The position numbers were made by a program, and so were the translations under genes. 64,000 nt of DNA from Amphritea sp. 1_MG-2023 (lineage in GTDB: Bacteria; Pseudomonadota; Gammaproteobacteria; Pseudomonadales; Balneatricaceae). This document shows positions 1-9,536 of this stretch, piece after piece (within the stretch, counting starts at the first letter, position 1; every line of letters begins with the position of its first letter). The notes under the pieces were generated by a model that was not told the origin of the DNA, did not search any database, and worked only from the letters and a program-made list of their open reading frames with translations. The stretch covers positions 79,815-143,814 of the forward strand of contig NZ_JAUOQE010000005.1 of the NCBI RefSeq assembly GCF_030547545.1, written 5' to 3'.

Positions 1-74
1 AATATTTAGAGCTGGCAGTGCGTGGTTTGCACTCGGCTTTCGATCTGGACGCTGCTGATACCGTTAGTGAGTAA
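1..74 (+). CDS. lysC: aspartate kinase, C-terminal end (partial)
   Basis: The window opens inside a reading frame whose last residues read ELAVRGLHSAFDLD followed by a short acidic tail and TAA. This closely resembles the extreme C-terminus of gammaproteobacterial aspartokinase, the first enzyme of the lysine, threonine and methionine pathway. Its position just upstream of csrA and tRNA-Ser fits the common order in this class. Only about 23 codons are present, so the call rests on a short match plus synteny. Confidence 0.6.
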   Translation, partial: YLELAVRGLHSAFDLDAADTVSE

Positions 75-224
75 TTTTAGTAACAGTGGCTTAGTTATTA
101 GGCTACTGTTGTATACATATAGTGTTTAATGCAAGGTCACCCTGCGGCAGCCCATTGTTTCGCAATAACGCAAACAGGAGAGGTCAGGACTGTAGTACTT
201 GTTTGTTACATAAGGAGATTTATT

Positions 225-407
225 ATGCTTATTCTTACTCGTCGTGTTGGCGAAACTTTAATGGTTGGTGATGACGTTACTGTTACCGTGTTAGGTGTTA
301 AAGGAAATCAAGTTCGCATCGGTGTTAATGCGCCGAAAGACGTTTCCGTTCACCGTGAAGAGATTTATCAGCGGATTCAAAAAGAAAAAGAGCAAGACAG
401 TGAATAA
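225..407 (+). CDS. csrA: carbon storage regulator CsrA/RsmA
   Basis: A 60-residue RNA-binding global regulator that dimerises and binds GGA motifs in mRNA leaders to change translation and stability. The protein begins [16 protein letters not shown] and contains the [14 protein letters not shown] segment that forms the RNA-binding face, both family hallmarks. I chose the ATG at 225 because it follows a good AAGGAG site and gives the standard length; an in-frame upstream ATG at 129 would add 32 unrelated residues. The Shine-Dalgarno itself contains GGA, so autoregulation as known for other csrA genes is possible (inference). The stop codon lies inside the terminator hairpin. Confidence 0.97.
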   Translation: MLILTRRVGETLMVGDDVTVTVLGVKGNQVRIGVNAPKDVSVHREEIYQRIQKEKEQDSE

Positions 408-419
408 TTGCTCTTTTTT
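389..419 (+). terminator. intrinsic terminator of csrA
   Basis: AGAGCAA at 389-395 pairs with TTGCTCT at 408-414 and is followed by a run of T. The csrA stop codon lies within the hairpin loop, so coding sequence and terminator overlap. Confidence 0.8.
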
Positions 420-473
420 GTGTTTAACCCTTTGCATTTTAAAATGAATCTTGTATTATACGCGCCGTCTTAA

Positions 474-563
474 GGTGAGATGGCCGAGTGGCTGAAGGCG
501 CGCCCCTGCTAAGGGCGTATAGGGGAAACTCTATCGAGGGTTCGAATCCCTCTCTCACCGCCA
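474..563 (+). tRNA. tRNA-Ser(GCU)
   Basis: A 90-nt class II tRNA with a long variable arm, anticodon GCT at 508-510, a TTCGAATCC T-loop and an encoded CCA end. The acceptor stem GGTGAGA pairs with TCTCACC. It lies between csrA and the tRNA-Arg cluster, a common gammaproteobacterial arrangement. Confidence 0.97.
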
Positions 564-567
564 TTTA

Positions 568-644
568 GCGCCCGTAGCTCAGCTGGATAGAGTACCTGGC
601 TACGAACCAGGCGGTCGCACGTTCGAATCGTGCCGGGCGCACCA
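568..644 (+). tRNA. tRNA-Arg(ACG), copy 1
   Basis: A 77-nt tRNA with encoded CCA. The anticodon ACG at 602-604 is expected to be edited to ICG by TadA and so read CGU, CGC and CGA. It starts 5 nt after tRNA-Ser and is probably co-transcribed with it. Confidence 0.97.
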
Positions 645-711
645 CTCTTCATATCGTTAATAATGATTGTTGAATGTGGTTTTTTTAAATGGAAAGACAA
701 TTTTTAGGTAA

Positions 712-788
712 GCGCCCGTAGCTCAGCTGGATAGAGTACCTGGCTACGAACCAGGCGGTCGCACGTTCGAATCGTGCCGGGCGCACCA
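712..788 (+). tRNA. tRNA-Arg(ACG), copy 2
   Basis: Identical over all 77 nt to copies 1 and 3. The 67-nt spacer before it is unrelated to the spacer before copy 3, so only the mature tRNA sequence is conserved. Confidence 0.97.
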
Positions 789-848
789 CCTAAAAATATG
801 TGTAGTTTCATCTGCTTGATTGTTTGACCTGCTTTATATTACCTGTAC

Positions 849-925
849 GCGCCCGTAGCTCAGCTGGATAGAGTACCTGGCTACGAACCAGGCGGTCGCA
901 CGTTCGAATCGTGCCGGGCGCACCA
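849..925 (+). tRNA. tRNA-Arg(ACG), copy 3
   Basis: Third identical copy, with encoded CCA at the 3' end. No intrinsic terminator is obvious directly after it. Confidence 0.97.
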
Positions 926-1177
926 GCTAATATTGTTTCATCCTCTGCGAGTTTTACCTTCTTGTTTCGATCTCAACGATTCCACATTTAAGCTTGTTAG
1001 TTACGAACCCTGTGTTCGTCTTAGGCATGGCTGATCTCTATTCTGAATAGGGCCAGGTGTGTTGATTAACTGAGCATCACTACCTATTGGTCAGCGCTGT
1101 TGTACGATGCCCTCTGTTCTAACAATGCCGTGTTGCGCTATTTTTGGGTGTTATCCGTTAGCGTCGTTGTATGAATT
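926..1177. other. intergenic stretch between tRNA cluster and thiI
   Basis: No convincing coding frame or RNA gene. Apart from the thiI promoter candidate at its right edge I see nothing specific here. Confidence 0.5.
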
Positions 1178-1205
1178 TTGTCCCCTCTTGCTAGCAATGT
1201 ATAAT
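1178..1205 (+). promoter_or_regulatory. probable sigma-70 promoter of thiI
   Basis: TTGTCC at 1178-1183 and a perfect TATAAT at 1200-1205 are separated by 16 nt, about 33 nt upstream of the thiI ATG. No THI-box-like element was recognised. Confidence 0.6.
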
Positions 1206-1238
1206 AGCCGGCCTTCTAATCCTGTGCAGATGTAACTC

Positions 1239-2696
1239 ATGAAATTTATTGTCAAACTCTTCCCTGAAATCACCATTAAGAGCAAACCGGTGCGTAAGCG
1301 CTTTATTCAGCGTTTGCAATCTAACCTGCAAGTCACACTGAAACGTATTAATAATGATATTAAGGTGCGGGGATTATGGGATCGCGTTGAAGTGGAGTTA
1401 CCTTCCGCCGATGCCGAATTAAGAGCGCAAGCGATTGAATTAATGACCTGTACGCCGGGCATTCAGCATATTCTTGAGGTTGATCAATATCCGCTGGGTG
1501 AGTTTGAAGATGTCTTTCAGGTGACCAAGGCGGTCTATGCTGAACAGGTTAAAGGTAAGTCGTTTGTTGTTCGCGTGAAGCGGGCGGGTAAGCATGCATT
1601 CAAATCGGTTGATCTTGAGCGTTACATTGGCGGAGGCTTATTACAGCACTGTGAGACGAAGGGGGTAGATTTACATGATCCGGAAGTCACGGTGAAACTA
1701 GAGATTCGTGATGAGCACTTATTCTTGATTTCACATCAGCATAAGGGGCTTGGCGGTTACCCTCTGGGCACGCAGGAGGCTGTTGTATCGTTGATTTCTG
1801 GAGGCTTCGATTCTGTGGTAGCCAGTTATATGACGATGCGCCGTGGCAGTAAAACCCATTTTCTATTTTTTAACTTGGGCGGTCGAGCTCATGAAATTGG
1901 CGTCAAGCAGATTGCACTGCATCTGTGGCAGAAGTATGGCAGCGCTTCGCGAGTGAAATTTATCTCGGTACCGTTCGATGAGGTGGTGGGGGAGATACTG
2001 CAGAATGTTCATCACACCCATATGGGCGTGGTTTTAAAGCGGATGATGATGCGCGCGGCAGAAAAAGTCGCCGATCGCATGCAGCTACCGGCACTGGTCA
2101 CGGGTGAAAGCATCGCCCAGGTGTCGAGTCAGACATTGGTAAATTTACAGGTGATTGATTCGGTTACCTCTAAGTTGATTGTGCGGCCGTTGGTGACCAT
2201 GGATAAGCAAGATATTATCGATATTACCAAGACTATTGGTGCTTATGATTTTGCCAAGAATATTCCAGAATACTGTGGTGTGATTTCTGATCGTCCGACC
2301 ACCAATGCGAAGCTTGAGCGGATTGAAGAAGAAGAGGCTAATTTTGATGACGATGTGTTGGCTGCGGCATTGGAAAATACGCAGGTGATCTCAATTGATA
2401 AGATTGTTGAAGACATTAATGTGCATACAACCATCGAGGCGTTAACTCGGGTCGGTGAAAATCAAAAAATTATTGATATTCGTCATAGTCGCGAACAAGA
2501 ACGTAAGCCATTGAATATGCCTAAGGCTGAAGTGTTGACGATTCCGTTCTTTGATCTTGAAACAAAATTTCAAGAACTTGATCAGGGTAGTGAATATCTA
2601 TTGTACTGTGATAAGGGTGTGATGAGTCAGATGCATGCTCAGAACCTGCAAGATAAGGGTTATCTTAACGTTAAAGTCTATCGTCCAGAGGCGTAA
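1239..2696 (+). CDS. thiI: tRNA 4-thiouridine synthase / thiazole sulfur carrier ThiI
   Basis: The 485-residue protein adenylates U8 of tRNA and transfers sulfur to make 4-thiouridine; in E. coli-type enzymes it also passes sulfur to ThiS for thiazole synthesis. An N-terminal ferredoxin-like/THUMP region is followed by the PP-loop SGGFDS near residue 187. The conserved Cys of NIPEYCGV is present. A C-terminal rhodanese domain carries the persulfide Cys in LLYCDKG, so this is the long, rhodanese-containing form (E. coli 482 aa). It is monocistronic by spacing and is followed by the separate oad operon. Confidence 0.96.
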   Translation: MKFIVKLFPEITIKSKPVRKRFIQRLQSNLQVTLKRINNDIKVRGLWDRVEVELPSADAELRAQAIELMTCTPGIQHILEVDQYPLGEFEDVFQVTKAVYAEQVKGKSFVVRVKRAGKHAFKSVDLERYIGGGLLQHCETKGVDLHDPEVTVKLEIRDEHLFLISHQHKGLGGYPLGTQEAVVSLISGGFDSVVASYMTMRRGSKTHFLFFNLGGRAHEIGVKQIALHLWQKYGSASRVKFISVPFDEVVGEILQNVHHTHMGVVLKRMMMRAAEKVADRMQLPALVTGESIAQVSSQTLVNLQVIDSVTSKLIVRPLVTMDKQDIIDITKTIGAYDFAKNIPEYCGVISDRPTTNAKLERIEEEEANFDDDVLAAALENTQVISIDKIVEDINVHTTIEALTRVGENQKIIDIRHSREQERKPLNMPKAEVLTIPFFDLETKFQELDQGSEYLLYCDKGVMSQMHAQNLQDKGYLNVKVYRPEA

Positions 2697-2962
2697 AAGG
2701 AGGTTTTGTGCAGGTGCGTTAAGTTGTGCGAAATGACAGATTTTAGCTGTTTTTTGTAGTTTATTTACAGACGTTGGCAGCACTTTTTATCAATGAATTC
2801 TTCTTTAAGTGGTTGCCTGATAAGCATTATTCAGGTTTAATTGATGACCGTTTATTAACTGTTCATCTGTTCTGTTGCAGTTGGGTTCTCGATGCTGAGA
2901 GTCTACGGCCACAAGCTAGCAACGGACATATGGGTTTCGTACAAAGAAGGAGCACCCGTTAG

Positions 2963-3205
2963 ATGGATAATCTAATGTCAGAAGGCCTGAGTTTGATGGT
3001 CTTTGGTATGGGATTCGTTTTCGTATTCCTAACCTTATTGGTTTTTGCGACAGGCTTTATGTCTAAGCTGATTGCAAAGGTTGCGCCTGAGGCCCCGCCT
3101 CAGCCTGTTAAGCAAAATACGGCAGTCGCTGCAGCACCCGCGTCGGAGGGTGATGAACTCATTGCCGTTATGACGGCCGCTGTACATCAGTACCGTAAGC
3201 ACTGA
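2963..3205 (+). CDS. oadG: oxaloacetate decarboxylase gamma subunit
   Basis: An 80-residue small membrane subunit that assembles the alpha and beta subunits of the sodium-pumping oxaloacetate decarboxylase and helps coordinate zinc. One membrane helix spans roughly residues 8-33, followed by an Ala/Pro-rich linker (APEAPPQPVK) and a short cytosolic tail ending in RKH. The start at 2963 follows GGAG; an in-frame ATG four codons later is an alternative. Sequence of this subunit is always poorly conserved, so identification leans on size, topology and the position directly before oadA and oadB. Confidence 0.88.
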   Translation: MDNLMSEGLSLMVFGMGFVFVFLTLLVFATGFMSKLIAKVAPEAPPQPVKQNTAVAAAPASEGDELIAVMTAAVHQYRKH

Positions 3206-3265
3206 ATCTATAGCTGAAATCAATAATTTATTTAAAGAGCATTAATCGACAAAAGGCCTATATCC

Positions 3266-5050
3266 ATGTCTGATAAAAAACCTCTTGGCATTACCGATGT
3301 CGTACTTCGGGACGGGCATCAGTCTCTGTTTGCTACCCGCATGCGCATTGATGATATGCTGCCAATCGCTGAGAAACTGGATAAAGTTGGTTTCTGGTCC
3401 CTAGAAAGCTGGGGTGGAGCGACGTTTGATTCCTGTATCCGTTATATTGGTGAAGATCCTTGGGATCGTATCCGCGAATTGAAAAAAGCGATGCCCAATA
3501 CTAAACAACAGATGTTGCTGCGTGGTCAGAACCTGTTGGGCTATCGTCACTATGCCGATGATGTTGTCAGTAAGTTTGTTGAGCGTGCTGCCACCAACGG
3601 TGTTGATGTATTCCGTATCTTCGATGCGATGAATGATCCACGTAATTTTGAAACCGCTATTAAAGCGGTTAAAAATAGCGGTATGCATGCTCAAGGCACA
3701 CTCTCTTATACGAAGAGTGTTGTTCACACCACGGATATGTGGGTTGAGTTTGCTAAGACGCTAGAAGATATGGGGGCTGAGTCGATCGCGATTAAGGATA
3801 TGTCTGGTATCCTGACGCCTTATGATGCCTTCGATCTGGTTTCTCGTCTGAAAGCACAAACCGATCTAGAAGTTCAGTTGCATGCCCATGCGACCTCCGG
3901 TCTGTCTGATATGACCATTTTGAAAGCGGTTGAAGCGGGTATTGATCGGGTTGATACAGCGATCTCCTCGATGTCGATGACTTATGGTCATACGGCAACG
4001 GAGTCTGTTGTTGCTGCGTTGGCGGGTACTGACCGCGATACAGGGCTGGACCTCTCTCAGCTGGAAGAGATTGCGGCTTATTTCCGTGAAGTTCGGAAAA
4101 AGTACGCAAAATTTGAAGGCTCTTTACGTGGAACCGATTCCCGTATCTTGGTTGCTCAAGTACCGGGTGGCATGTTAACAAATATGGAAAGCCAGCTGCG
4201 TGAGCAGGGTGCTTCGGATAAGTTTGATGAAGTGTTAGCTGAAATTCCACGCGTTCGAGAAGATTTGGGTCTGATTCCACTGGTTACGCCGACCTCTCAG
4301 ATTGTCGGTACTCAGGCAGTGATCAACGTCTTGATGGGCGAACGCTATAAAACCATTTCTAAAGAAGTTCAGGGTGTTCTTAAAGGTGAATATGGCGCTG
4401 CGCCAGCACCTTACAACGCTGAATTGCAAGCACGCGTATTGGATGGCGGAGAAGCGATTACCTGTCGTCCTGCCGATCTGCTTGAGCCTGAAATGGATAA
4501 GTTGGTGGCTGAACTGCAAGCGCTGGCGACTGAAAAGGGCATTACCCTTGCCGCTGGTGAGAACACCATTGATGACGTTCTGACTTACGCTCTGTTCCCA
4601 CAAATTGGTCTTAAATTCCTGGAAAATCGCGGTAACCCTGACGCATTTGAACCCGCACCTACATTAGAGGACGCCCTAGCAATGGCTGCACCTAAGAATA
4701 CTGGTCCACAGACTTACACGATTAATGTTAACGGTCAGAACTACGTTGTTCAGGTTTCTGAAGGTGGTGATATTACCGCTGCTGCTCCGGCAGCATCGGC
4801 TGCGGCACCTGTTGCTGCTGCAACACCGGCAGGTCCTGCTGAATCGGTGCCTGCGCCGCTAGCGGGCAATATCTGGAAGGTGATTGTTTCTCCGGGTCAG
4901 TCTGTACAAGAGGGCGATGTGCTGGTTATTTTGGAAGCGATGAAAATGGAAACTGAGATCCGCGCAGCGCGTGCCGGTTCTGTTTCTAGCATCGATGTTA
5001 AAGAAGGCGACACAGTTCAGGTTGGTGACAGTCTGCTGACTCTGGTGTAA
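3266..5050 (+). CDS. oadA: oxaloacetate decarboxylase alpha subunit (biotin carrier)
   Basis: The 594-residue soluble subunit carries out carboxyl transfer from oxaloacetate to biotin. The carboxyltransferase domain begins with [11 protein letters not shown] near residue 7 and contains RGQNLLGY. It is followed by the conserved carboxylase domain, a long Ala/Pro linker around residues 508-535, and a biotinyl domain with EAMKMET, where Lys560 is the biotinylation site. It might be taken for pyruvate carboxylase subunit B, but its place between oadG and oadB settles the role. The product is pyruvate plus CO2, coupled to Na+ export. Confidence 0.95.
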   Translation: MSDKKPLGITDVVLRDGHQSLFATRMRIDDMLPIAEKLDKVGFWSLESWGGATFDSCIRYIGEDPWDRIRELKKAMPNTKQQMLLRGQNLLGYRHYADDVVSKFVERAATNGVDVFRIFDAMNDPRNFETAIKAVKNSGMHAQGTLSYTKSVVHTTDMWVEFAKTLEDMGAESIAIKDMSGILTPYDAFDLVSRLKAQTDLEVQLHAHATSGLSDMTILKAVEAGIDRVDTAISSMSMTYGHTATESVVAALAGTDRDTGLDLSQLEEIAAYFREVRKKYAKFEGSLRGTDSRILVAQVPGGMLTNMESQLREQGASDKFDEVLAEIPRVREDLGLIPLVTPTSQIVGTQAVINVLMGERYKTISKEVQGVLKGEYGAAPAPYNAELQARVLDGGEAITCRPADLLEPEMDKLVAELQALATEKGITLAAGENTIDDVLTYALFPQIGLKFLENRGNPDAFEPAPTLEDALAMAAPKNTGPQTYTINVNGQNYVVQVSEGGDITAAAPAASAAAPVAAATPAGPAESVPAPLAGNIWKVIVSPGQSVQEGDVLVILEAMKMETEIRAARAGSVSSIDVKEGDTVQVGDSLLTLV

Positions 5051-5063
5051 GGGCGGATTCTAA

Positions 5064-6365
5064 ATGGATAAGCTAATGGATCTCTGGCACGCGTCAGGGA
5101 TATATAATATATCGTCAGGTCAGGTCTTTATGATTCTGATCGGCCTTCTGTTGTTGTTTCTTGCGATCCGCAAGAACTTCGAGCCTCTGTTGTTAGTACC
5201 GATCGGTTTCGGTGGCATTATGGCCAACATCCCAGAAGCGGGTCTTGCCTTCTCGGCGGTTGAGAACGCTATCCACTTGGGTGGCCCAGAAATGTTGCAA
5301 AACTTGGCGGCAGCATTGAATATCAGTAGTACCGAACCAGAAGCGATTAAGCATGCTTATAACGTGGCTGATGCAGCAACGCATACGGCAGCGGTTTATG
5401 CAGCTAATGATCATGGCTTCCACAACGGCATGATGTATAACTTCTACTCCGTTGCGATTGCATCGGGTGTTGCGCCTCTGCTGATCTTTATGGGCGTTGG
5501 TGCGATGACGGACTTTGGTCCGTTGTTGGCTAATCCTAAGACACTGTTTTTAGGTGCTGCTGCTCAGTTTGGTATCTTTGCAACCGTACTCGGCGCGGTG
5601 GGTCTGACCACGCTAGGCTTGATGGACTTTACCATTCAAGATGCGGCGGCTATCGGTATTATTGGTGGTGCGGATGGTCCGACGGCGATCTATGTGGCGT
5701 CTTTGTTAGCCCCTGATCTCTTAGGTGCTATCGCGGTAGCGGCATATTCGTATATGGCGTTGGTACCCATGATTCAGCCGCCTATCATGCGGGCGCTGAC
5801 GTCGGAAGCTGAACGTAAGATTTCGATGGTTCAGTTGCGTCATGTGCCTAAGACTGAAAAGATCATGTTCCCGATTGTATTGCTGATTTTGGTGGCGTTA
5901 CTGCTGCCTGATGCGGCGCCGCTGCTGGGTATGTTCTGTTTTGGTAACCTGATGCGTGAGTGTGGTGTGGTGGATCGTTTGAGCGATACCGCTCAGAATG
6001 CACTGATTAACATTGTCACTATCTTCTTGGGGCTATCAGTTGGCTCTAAACTCTCAGCGGATAAATTCCTAGATATTCAAACGTTAGGTATTTTGGTATT
6101 GGGTGTGGTTGCATTTGGTATCGGTACGGCATGTGGTGTACTGATGGCGAAGGTAATGAATAAGATGGCGGGTGGTAATGCTATCAATCCATTGATTGGT
6201 TCTGCGGGTGTATCGGCGGTGCCGATGGCTGCACGTGTTTCTAACAAGTTGGGTCTGGAATCTAATTCACAGAACTTCCTGTTGATGCATGCGATGGGAC
6301 CTAACGTCGCTGGGGTTATTGGCTCTGCGGTTGCCGCGGGTGTGATGATCAAGTTCGTCGGCTAA
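5064..6365 (+). CDS. oadB: oxaloacetate decarboxylase beta subunit (Na+ pump)
   Basis: A 433-residue polytopic inner-membrane protein, the same length as well-studied OadB proteins. It decarboxylates carboxybiotin and uses the energy to export Na+. Family features visible are [10 protein letters not shown] in the ion-binding region and a conserved C-terminal stretch with [17 protein letters not shown]. It starts 13 nt after oadA and is the last gene of oadGAB. Together with NhaD later in the window it indicates a sodium-based lifestyle. Confidence 0.96.
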   Translation: MDKLMDLWHASGIYNISSGQVFMILIGLLLLFLAIRKNFEPLLLVPIGFGGIMANIPEAGLAFSAVENAIHLGGPEMLQNLAAALNISSTEPEAIKHAYNVADAATHTAAVYAANDHGFHNGMMYNFYSVAIASGVAPLLIFMGVGAMTDFGPLLANPKTLFLGAAAQFGIFATVLGAVGLTTLGLMDFTIQDAAAIGIIGGADGPTAIYVASLLAPDLLGAIAVAAYSYMALVPMIQPPIMRALTSEAERKISMVQLRHVPKTEKIMFPIVLLILVALLLPDAAPLLGMFCFGNLMRECGVVDRLSDTAQNALINIVTIFLGLSVGSKLSADKFLDIQTLGILVLGVVAFGIGTACGVLMAKVMNKMAGGNAINPLIGSAGVSAVPMAARVSNKLGLESNSQNFLLMHAMGPNVAGVIGSAVAAGVMIKFVG

Positions 6366-6378
6366 GTGCTGCGAAAGT

Positions 6379-6411
6379 AAAAAAGGCTGCCTATGATGGG
6401 TGGCCTTTTTT
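6379..6411 (+). terminator. intrinsic terminator of oadGAB
   Basis: AAAAAGGC...GCCTTTTTT hairpin just downstream of the oadB stop codon. Confidence 0.7.
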
Positions 6412-6425
6412 GTTGCTGTTAGATT

Positions 6426-6453
6426 AACAAAACCGCCTTCAGGCGGTTTTGTT
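6426..6453. terminator. bidirectional terminator between convergent genes
   Basis: A perfect 13-bp inverted repeat (AACAAAACCGCCT and its complement, 2-nt centre) with T-rich arms on both strands. It sits between oadB (+) and the deacetylase-like gene (-). Confidence 0.8.
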
Positions 6454-6484
6454 AGTTTTCCCTATGGCTATATAGCTGCTGCCC

Positions 6485-7408
6485 TTAATACCCCGCCAGC
6501 ACTTCGATATGCGCCTGTACGCTAAAGGCGAGGGCAACTGGATTATAGCCTCCCTCTAACACCGATACGACACGGCCACCGCAGGTGGTGCGGGCGGCAT
6601 CCACTAGTAGTTGAGTTGCCCAGCGGTAATCTTCTTCTGTGAGATTAAGGTCGGCCATCGGGTCTTCATGATGAGCATCGAAGCCTGCTGAGATAAATAG
6701 AATATCGGGTTTATGTTTTTGAATGGCAGGTAGCCATATTTTTTCTAATTTATCACGGAACACCGCGGCTCGAGTATGCGCTTCAATCGGGCAATTAATG
6801 ATGTTATCACGTTGAATATTGCAATAGCGTTCGGGGTAATAGGGGTGTTGGAAGGTAGAACACACCAGTACTTCGGGCTTGTCTTTGAAGATATCCACCG
6901 TGCCATTACAGTGATGGACATCGAAATCGACAATGGCAACGCGATTGACATTGGGTTGTAACAACGCATGCATGGCCCCGATAGCGACATTATTGAAAAA
7001 GCAAAACCCCATGGCGGCATTGTGTTCGGCATGATGGCCAGGCGGACGCACGGCACAGAAGGCATTATCGACTTTTTCGGCGAGTACCTGATTGGTGGCT
7101 AAGATGGCTGATCCGGCCGCCAGGCTGGCGGCATGTAGTGAATCGGGACAGAGCGCGGTATCGTCATCGGCATAGAAAACGCCCTCCGTTGGTAGCTTCA
7201 TTTCTAGGCGCTTTTGATGCAGATTGGCATGTGCCAGTTGGATCTGTTCAGGAGTGACATGGACCGATTCCATCTGCCTAAGCTGCTCAATCAATCCGGT
7301 TTTCTGTAGCACTTTCTGAATGGCTAGCAGGCGGATAGGACTGTCGGGATGTTCCGGCCCCATATTGTGCAGCCCGTGGTCATGATGAGTAATAAATGCG
7401 GTAGTCAT
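6485..7408 (-). CDS. histone deacetylase-family (acetoin utilisation/polyamine deacetylase-like) hydrolase
   Basis: A 307-residue zinc-dependent deacetylase of the class II HDAC/AcuC/acetylpolyamine amidohydrolase superfamily. Visible catalytic motifs are RPPGHHAEHNAAMGFCFFNN (the His-His charge relay), DFDVHHCNGT (zinc ligands), SAGFDAHHEDPMADL (zinc Asp) and LEGGY near the C-terminus. These indicate an active enzyme. The substrate cannot be read from sequence; protein acetyl-lysine and acetylated polyamines are both possible. It stands alone, convergent with oadB and divergent from the receiver-TPR gene. Confidence 0.9.
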   Translation of the reverse strand: MTTAFITHHDHGLHNMGPEHPDSPIRLLAIQKVLQKTGLIEQLRQMESVHVTPEQIQLAHANLHQKRLEMKLPTEGVFYADDDTALCPDSLHAASLAAGSAILATNQVLAEKVDNAFCAVRPPGHHAEHNAAMGFCFFNNVAIGAMHALLQPNVNRVAIVDFDVHHCNGTVDIFKDKPEVLVCSTFQHPYYPERYCNIQRDNIINCPIEAHTRAAVFRDKLEKIWLPAIQKHKPDILFISAGFDAHHEDPMADLNLTEEDYRWATQLLVDAARTTCGGRVVSVLEGGYNPVALAFSVQAHIEVLAGY

Positions 7409-7577
7409 AGCAGATCAGATTCTTTTATTTATAGTAAGTTTACTGGAATAACACTGCGGCAGCGCTTAGTCAAAAGTTGTAGGTAATAAATACTAACCTG
7501 AGTGAGCGTTGACCTAGGTCAGTAACTCTCTGGATGGAAGTCTATACTATGTTTGTCACAGCATAGAACTGTATTTG

Positions 7578-7616
7578 GCACCGCGTGTTTCACCCTACGC
7601 TCGGTGCTTTTTTTTT
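7578..7616 (+). ncRNA. orphan intrinsic terminator; possible sRNA 3' end or leader attenuator
   Basis: GCACCG (7578-7583) pairs with CGGTGC (7602-7607) and is followed by nine T. No plus-strand gene lies upstream; the nearest gene on the left is on the minus strand. A TATACT box occurs at 7543-7548. The hairpin therefore ends either a short untranslated RNA of about 60-70 nt or the leader of the receiver-TPR gene that starts 100 nt further on. The terminator is clear; the RNA itself is inference. Confidence 0.35.
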
Positions 7617-7715
7617 GTCTGACGAAAACAGATCCCTTTTTTGTGTGTTTTTCCTTCCTCCATAGCGACGTGGCTTTTATACTTGATTCAACTCTTTTTT
7701 TATACAAGGTAAGTC

Positions 7716-9350
7716 GTGGTCGCTGTCCGCAATAATTCAACTGGTAGCCAAATTGATTATTCAGAAAAGCATGTTCTGTTAATCGATAGTAGCGGAAATA
7801 TGCGTGCAACAATTTATTATATGTTGCGTGAGTTGGGTATTAACAATGTGAAAGCGGTGACCATTAATAAAAAGGTTATCCCGCTTATCGCTCAAAGTGA
7901 TTTTGATATCATTCTGCTGGGTCATAATGCCAGTGATAGTGTCACGGGAATACAGATATTGGAAGAGGCTCGCTTTCGTGGCTACATTAAACCCAGTGCC
8001 GCGTGGGTCTGTATGACGAGTGATTCCTCTCAAGAAGTGGTTCTCCATGCGATCGATAGTCACCCCGATGATTTGATTAGCAAGCCTTTTTCGATTGAAG
8101 AACTGAAATATCGACTCGATCAAATTATGCGACGTAAGCAGGCGCTACGTCCTGTCGATTTGGCGATTGAGTCGGACGCCAAATATCAAGCTTTGCAGAT
8201 TTGTGAAGCGCTGATTGATCGACAACATCCTGAATATAATCATCTGCAAAAAGTGCGTGGCAGCTTACTGCTTGATTTAGGTGAGTATGAGAAGGCTCGC
8301 GAGCTGCTGGATAGTATTTATTGGCAGTCGAGAGATAAAGAAGCGGGGCTGTATCTGTGCAGGGCATACTGTGGTTTGGATGATCTCAGCGCGGCAGAGC
8401 AACTGCTGCAAGAACTGATTACCGATAACCCCTTATTGATCGCCGCGTATGATCTGTTAGCGGTGGTGCATGAGAAAATGGGGGATCTGGTTCAGGCACG
8501 GGAAACGCTGAAAGAAGCGACGACTCGTGCGCCTTTGGCCGTCCCTCGGCAGATGGAGTTAGGCCGTGTAGCGGTTCAGACACAAGCGCTAGATTTAGCC
8601 AAAGGCGCCTATCGACGCTCCATCTCATTGGGGCAACATAGTTGTTATCGTTCGGCCGAGCCGTATCTTAAGTTGGCCAACCTGCGGCGGATGGAAGTAA
8701 AAAGCAGTGATGTCGCTACCCGTGAACAGATTGATCGTGAAATCGATGGTCTGCTGATTAATGCGCGCAAACAGTTTCCTGCAGACCGACAAGCGGAGGT
8801 GCGGGCTTTTTTGATTCGCAGTCAGTTAGCCGAAGATTTAGGGGATGATCAAGAGAAAGAGCGCTTCCTGCGTGATGCGAAATTAATTAATCGTGAGTTG
8901 GAAAACCCAATTGATCTTGATCGTGAACAGCTAGTGATGTCGGGCGAAGCGCTGCCGGTGCTGGAGAAAGCTCAGCCTATTGCTCATCAGGAAGATGCTG
9001 AGGTTAAACAGCTCAACCCTGATATGAGCGATAAAGCCAATCGTCTGGGGATTAAGCATTACTTGTCAGGCAAACTGGGTTTAGCGATTAAATCATTTGG
9101 TGCGGCGGTTGATTTTGATTTTAATAATCACGCGGCGGTATTGAATTTGGCTCAGCTGTTTTTGGAAACCGCGCGAGATGATCATGAGCGGCGAGAAGGG
9201 CGGCTGAAAATGGTCGATCGTTATCTTAATCTGATCGAGCTGACGGTGATGCCCCCCGAGTTGAATGATAAAAGACGATTATTGCAAAAATATCGGACGC
9301 TACCGTTGGATCAATTACCGCCATCTTCGTTAGGCCCGTTGCTCAAATAG
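7716..9350 (+). CDS. degenerate receiver domain fused to TPR repeats
   Basis: A 544-residue protein with a GTG start preceded by AAGGTAAG. Residues about 19-140 are a CheY-like receiver fold; the rest is a series of TPR-type helical repeats (for example around residues 175-300 and 440-500). The receiver keeps Asp24 and Lys123 (ISKPF), but the second acidic-pocket residue is Ser25. The stretch where the phospho-acceptor Asp is expected reads ILLGHNASD, with Gly at the likely position. It is therefore probably a phosphorylation-independent scaffold. No output DNA-binding domain is present, and its partner is unknown. It lies between the deacetylase-like gene and greB. Confidence 0.85.
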   Translation: MVAVRNNSTGSQIDYSEKHVLLIDSSGNMRATIYYMLRELGINNVKAVTINKKVIPLIAQSDFDIILLGHNASDSVTGIQILEEARFRGYIKPSAAWVCMTSDSSQEVVLHAIDSHPDDLISKPFSIEELKYRLDQIMRRKQALRPVDLAIESDAKYQALQICEALIDRQHPEYNHLQKVRGSLLLDLGEYEKARELLDSIYWQSRDKEAGLYLCRAYCGLDDLSAAEQLLQELITDNPLLIAAYDLLAVVHEKMGDLVQARETLKEATTRAPLAVPRQMELGRVAVQTQALDLAKGAYRRSISLGQHSCYRSAEPYLKLANLRRMEVKSSDVATREQIDREIDGLLINARKQFPADRQAEVRAFLIRSQLAEDLGDDQEKERFLRDAKLINRELENPIDLDREQLVMSGEALPVLEKAQPIAHQEDAEVKQLNPDMSDKANRLGIKHYLSGKLGLAIKSFGAAVDFDFNNHAAVLNLAQLFLETARDDHERREGRLKMVDRYLNLIELTVMPPELNDKRRLLQKYRTLPLDQLPPSSLGPLLK

Positions 9351-9536
9351 CGTGATTTAATCGACCTCAGGTTATCCCTGCTGTGGATAACATGCTAACG
9401 GCGGTTAATTAACTTTTGCAGTTGATAACACTCTCTGCTGGGCGCGCGATGGGGCCCCATGCCGTTTCAGGTAGCGTAGCAAACATAGAGATTGTTTATT
9501 GTGAGTAGATCAGCGATGGCGAGGGTATGTTGGTAG

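Noticed and set aside
129..224. Longer csrA frame starting at 129
   Set aside because: The extra 32 residues do not resemble CsrA and the ATG at 225 has a strong ribosome site and gives the normal 60-residue protein.
509..700. Minus-strand frame across the tRNA-Ser and tRNA-Arg genes
   Set aside because: It is the antisense of tRNA genes; the repeated peptide look comes from tRNA sequence.
2774..2962. 62-codon frame upstream of oadG
   Set aside because: No ribosome site, no recognisable sequence, and it occupies the expected oad promoter and leader.
3792..4280. 162-codon minus-strand frame inside oadA
   Set aside because: Antisense shadow of a clearly identified gene with strong codon bias; low-complexity, unrelated to any family I know.
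9371..9391. Inverted repeat GTTATCC/GGATAAC upstream of greB
   Set aside because: Seven base pairs without a T tract or other context; not enough to call a terminator or operator.
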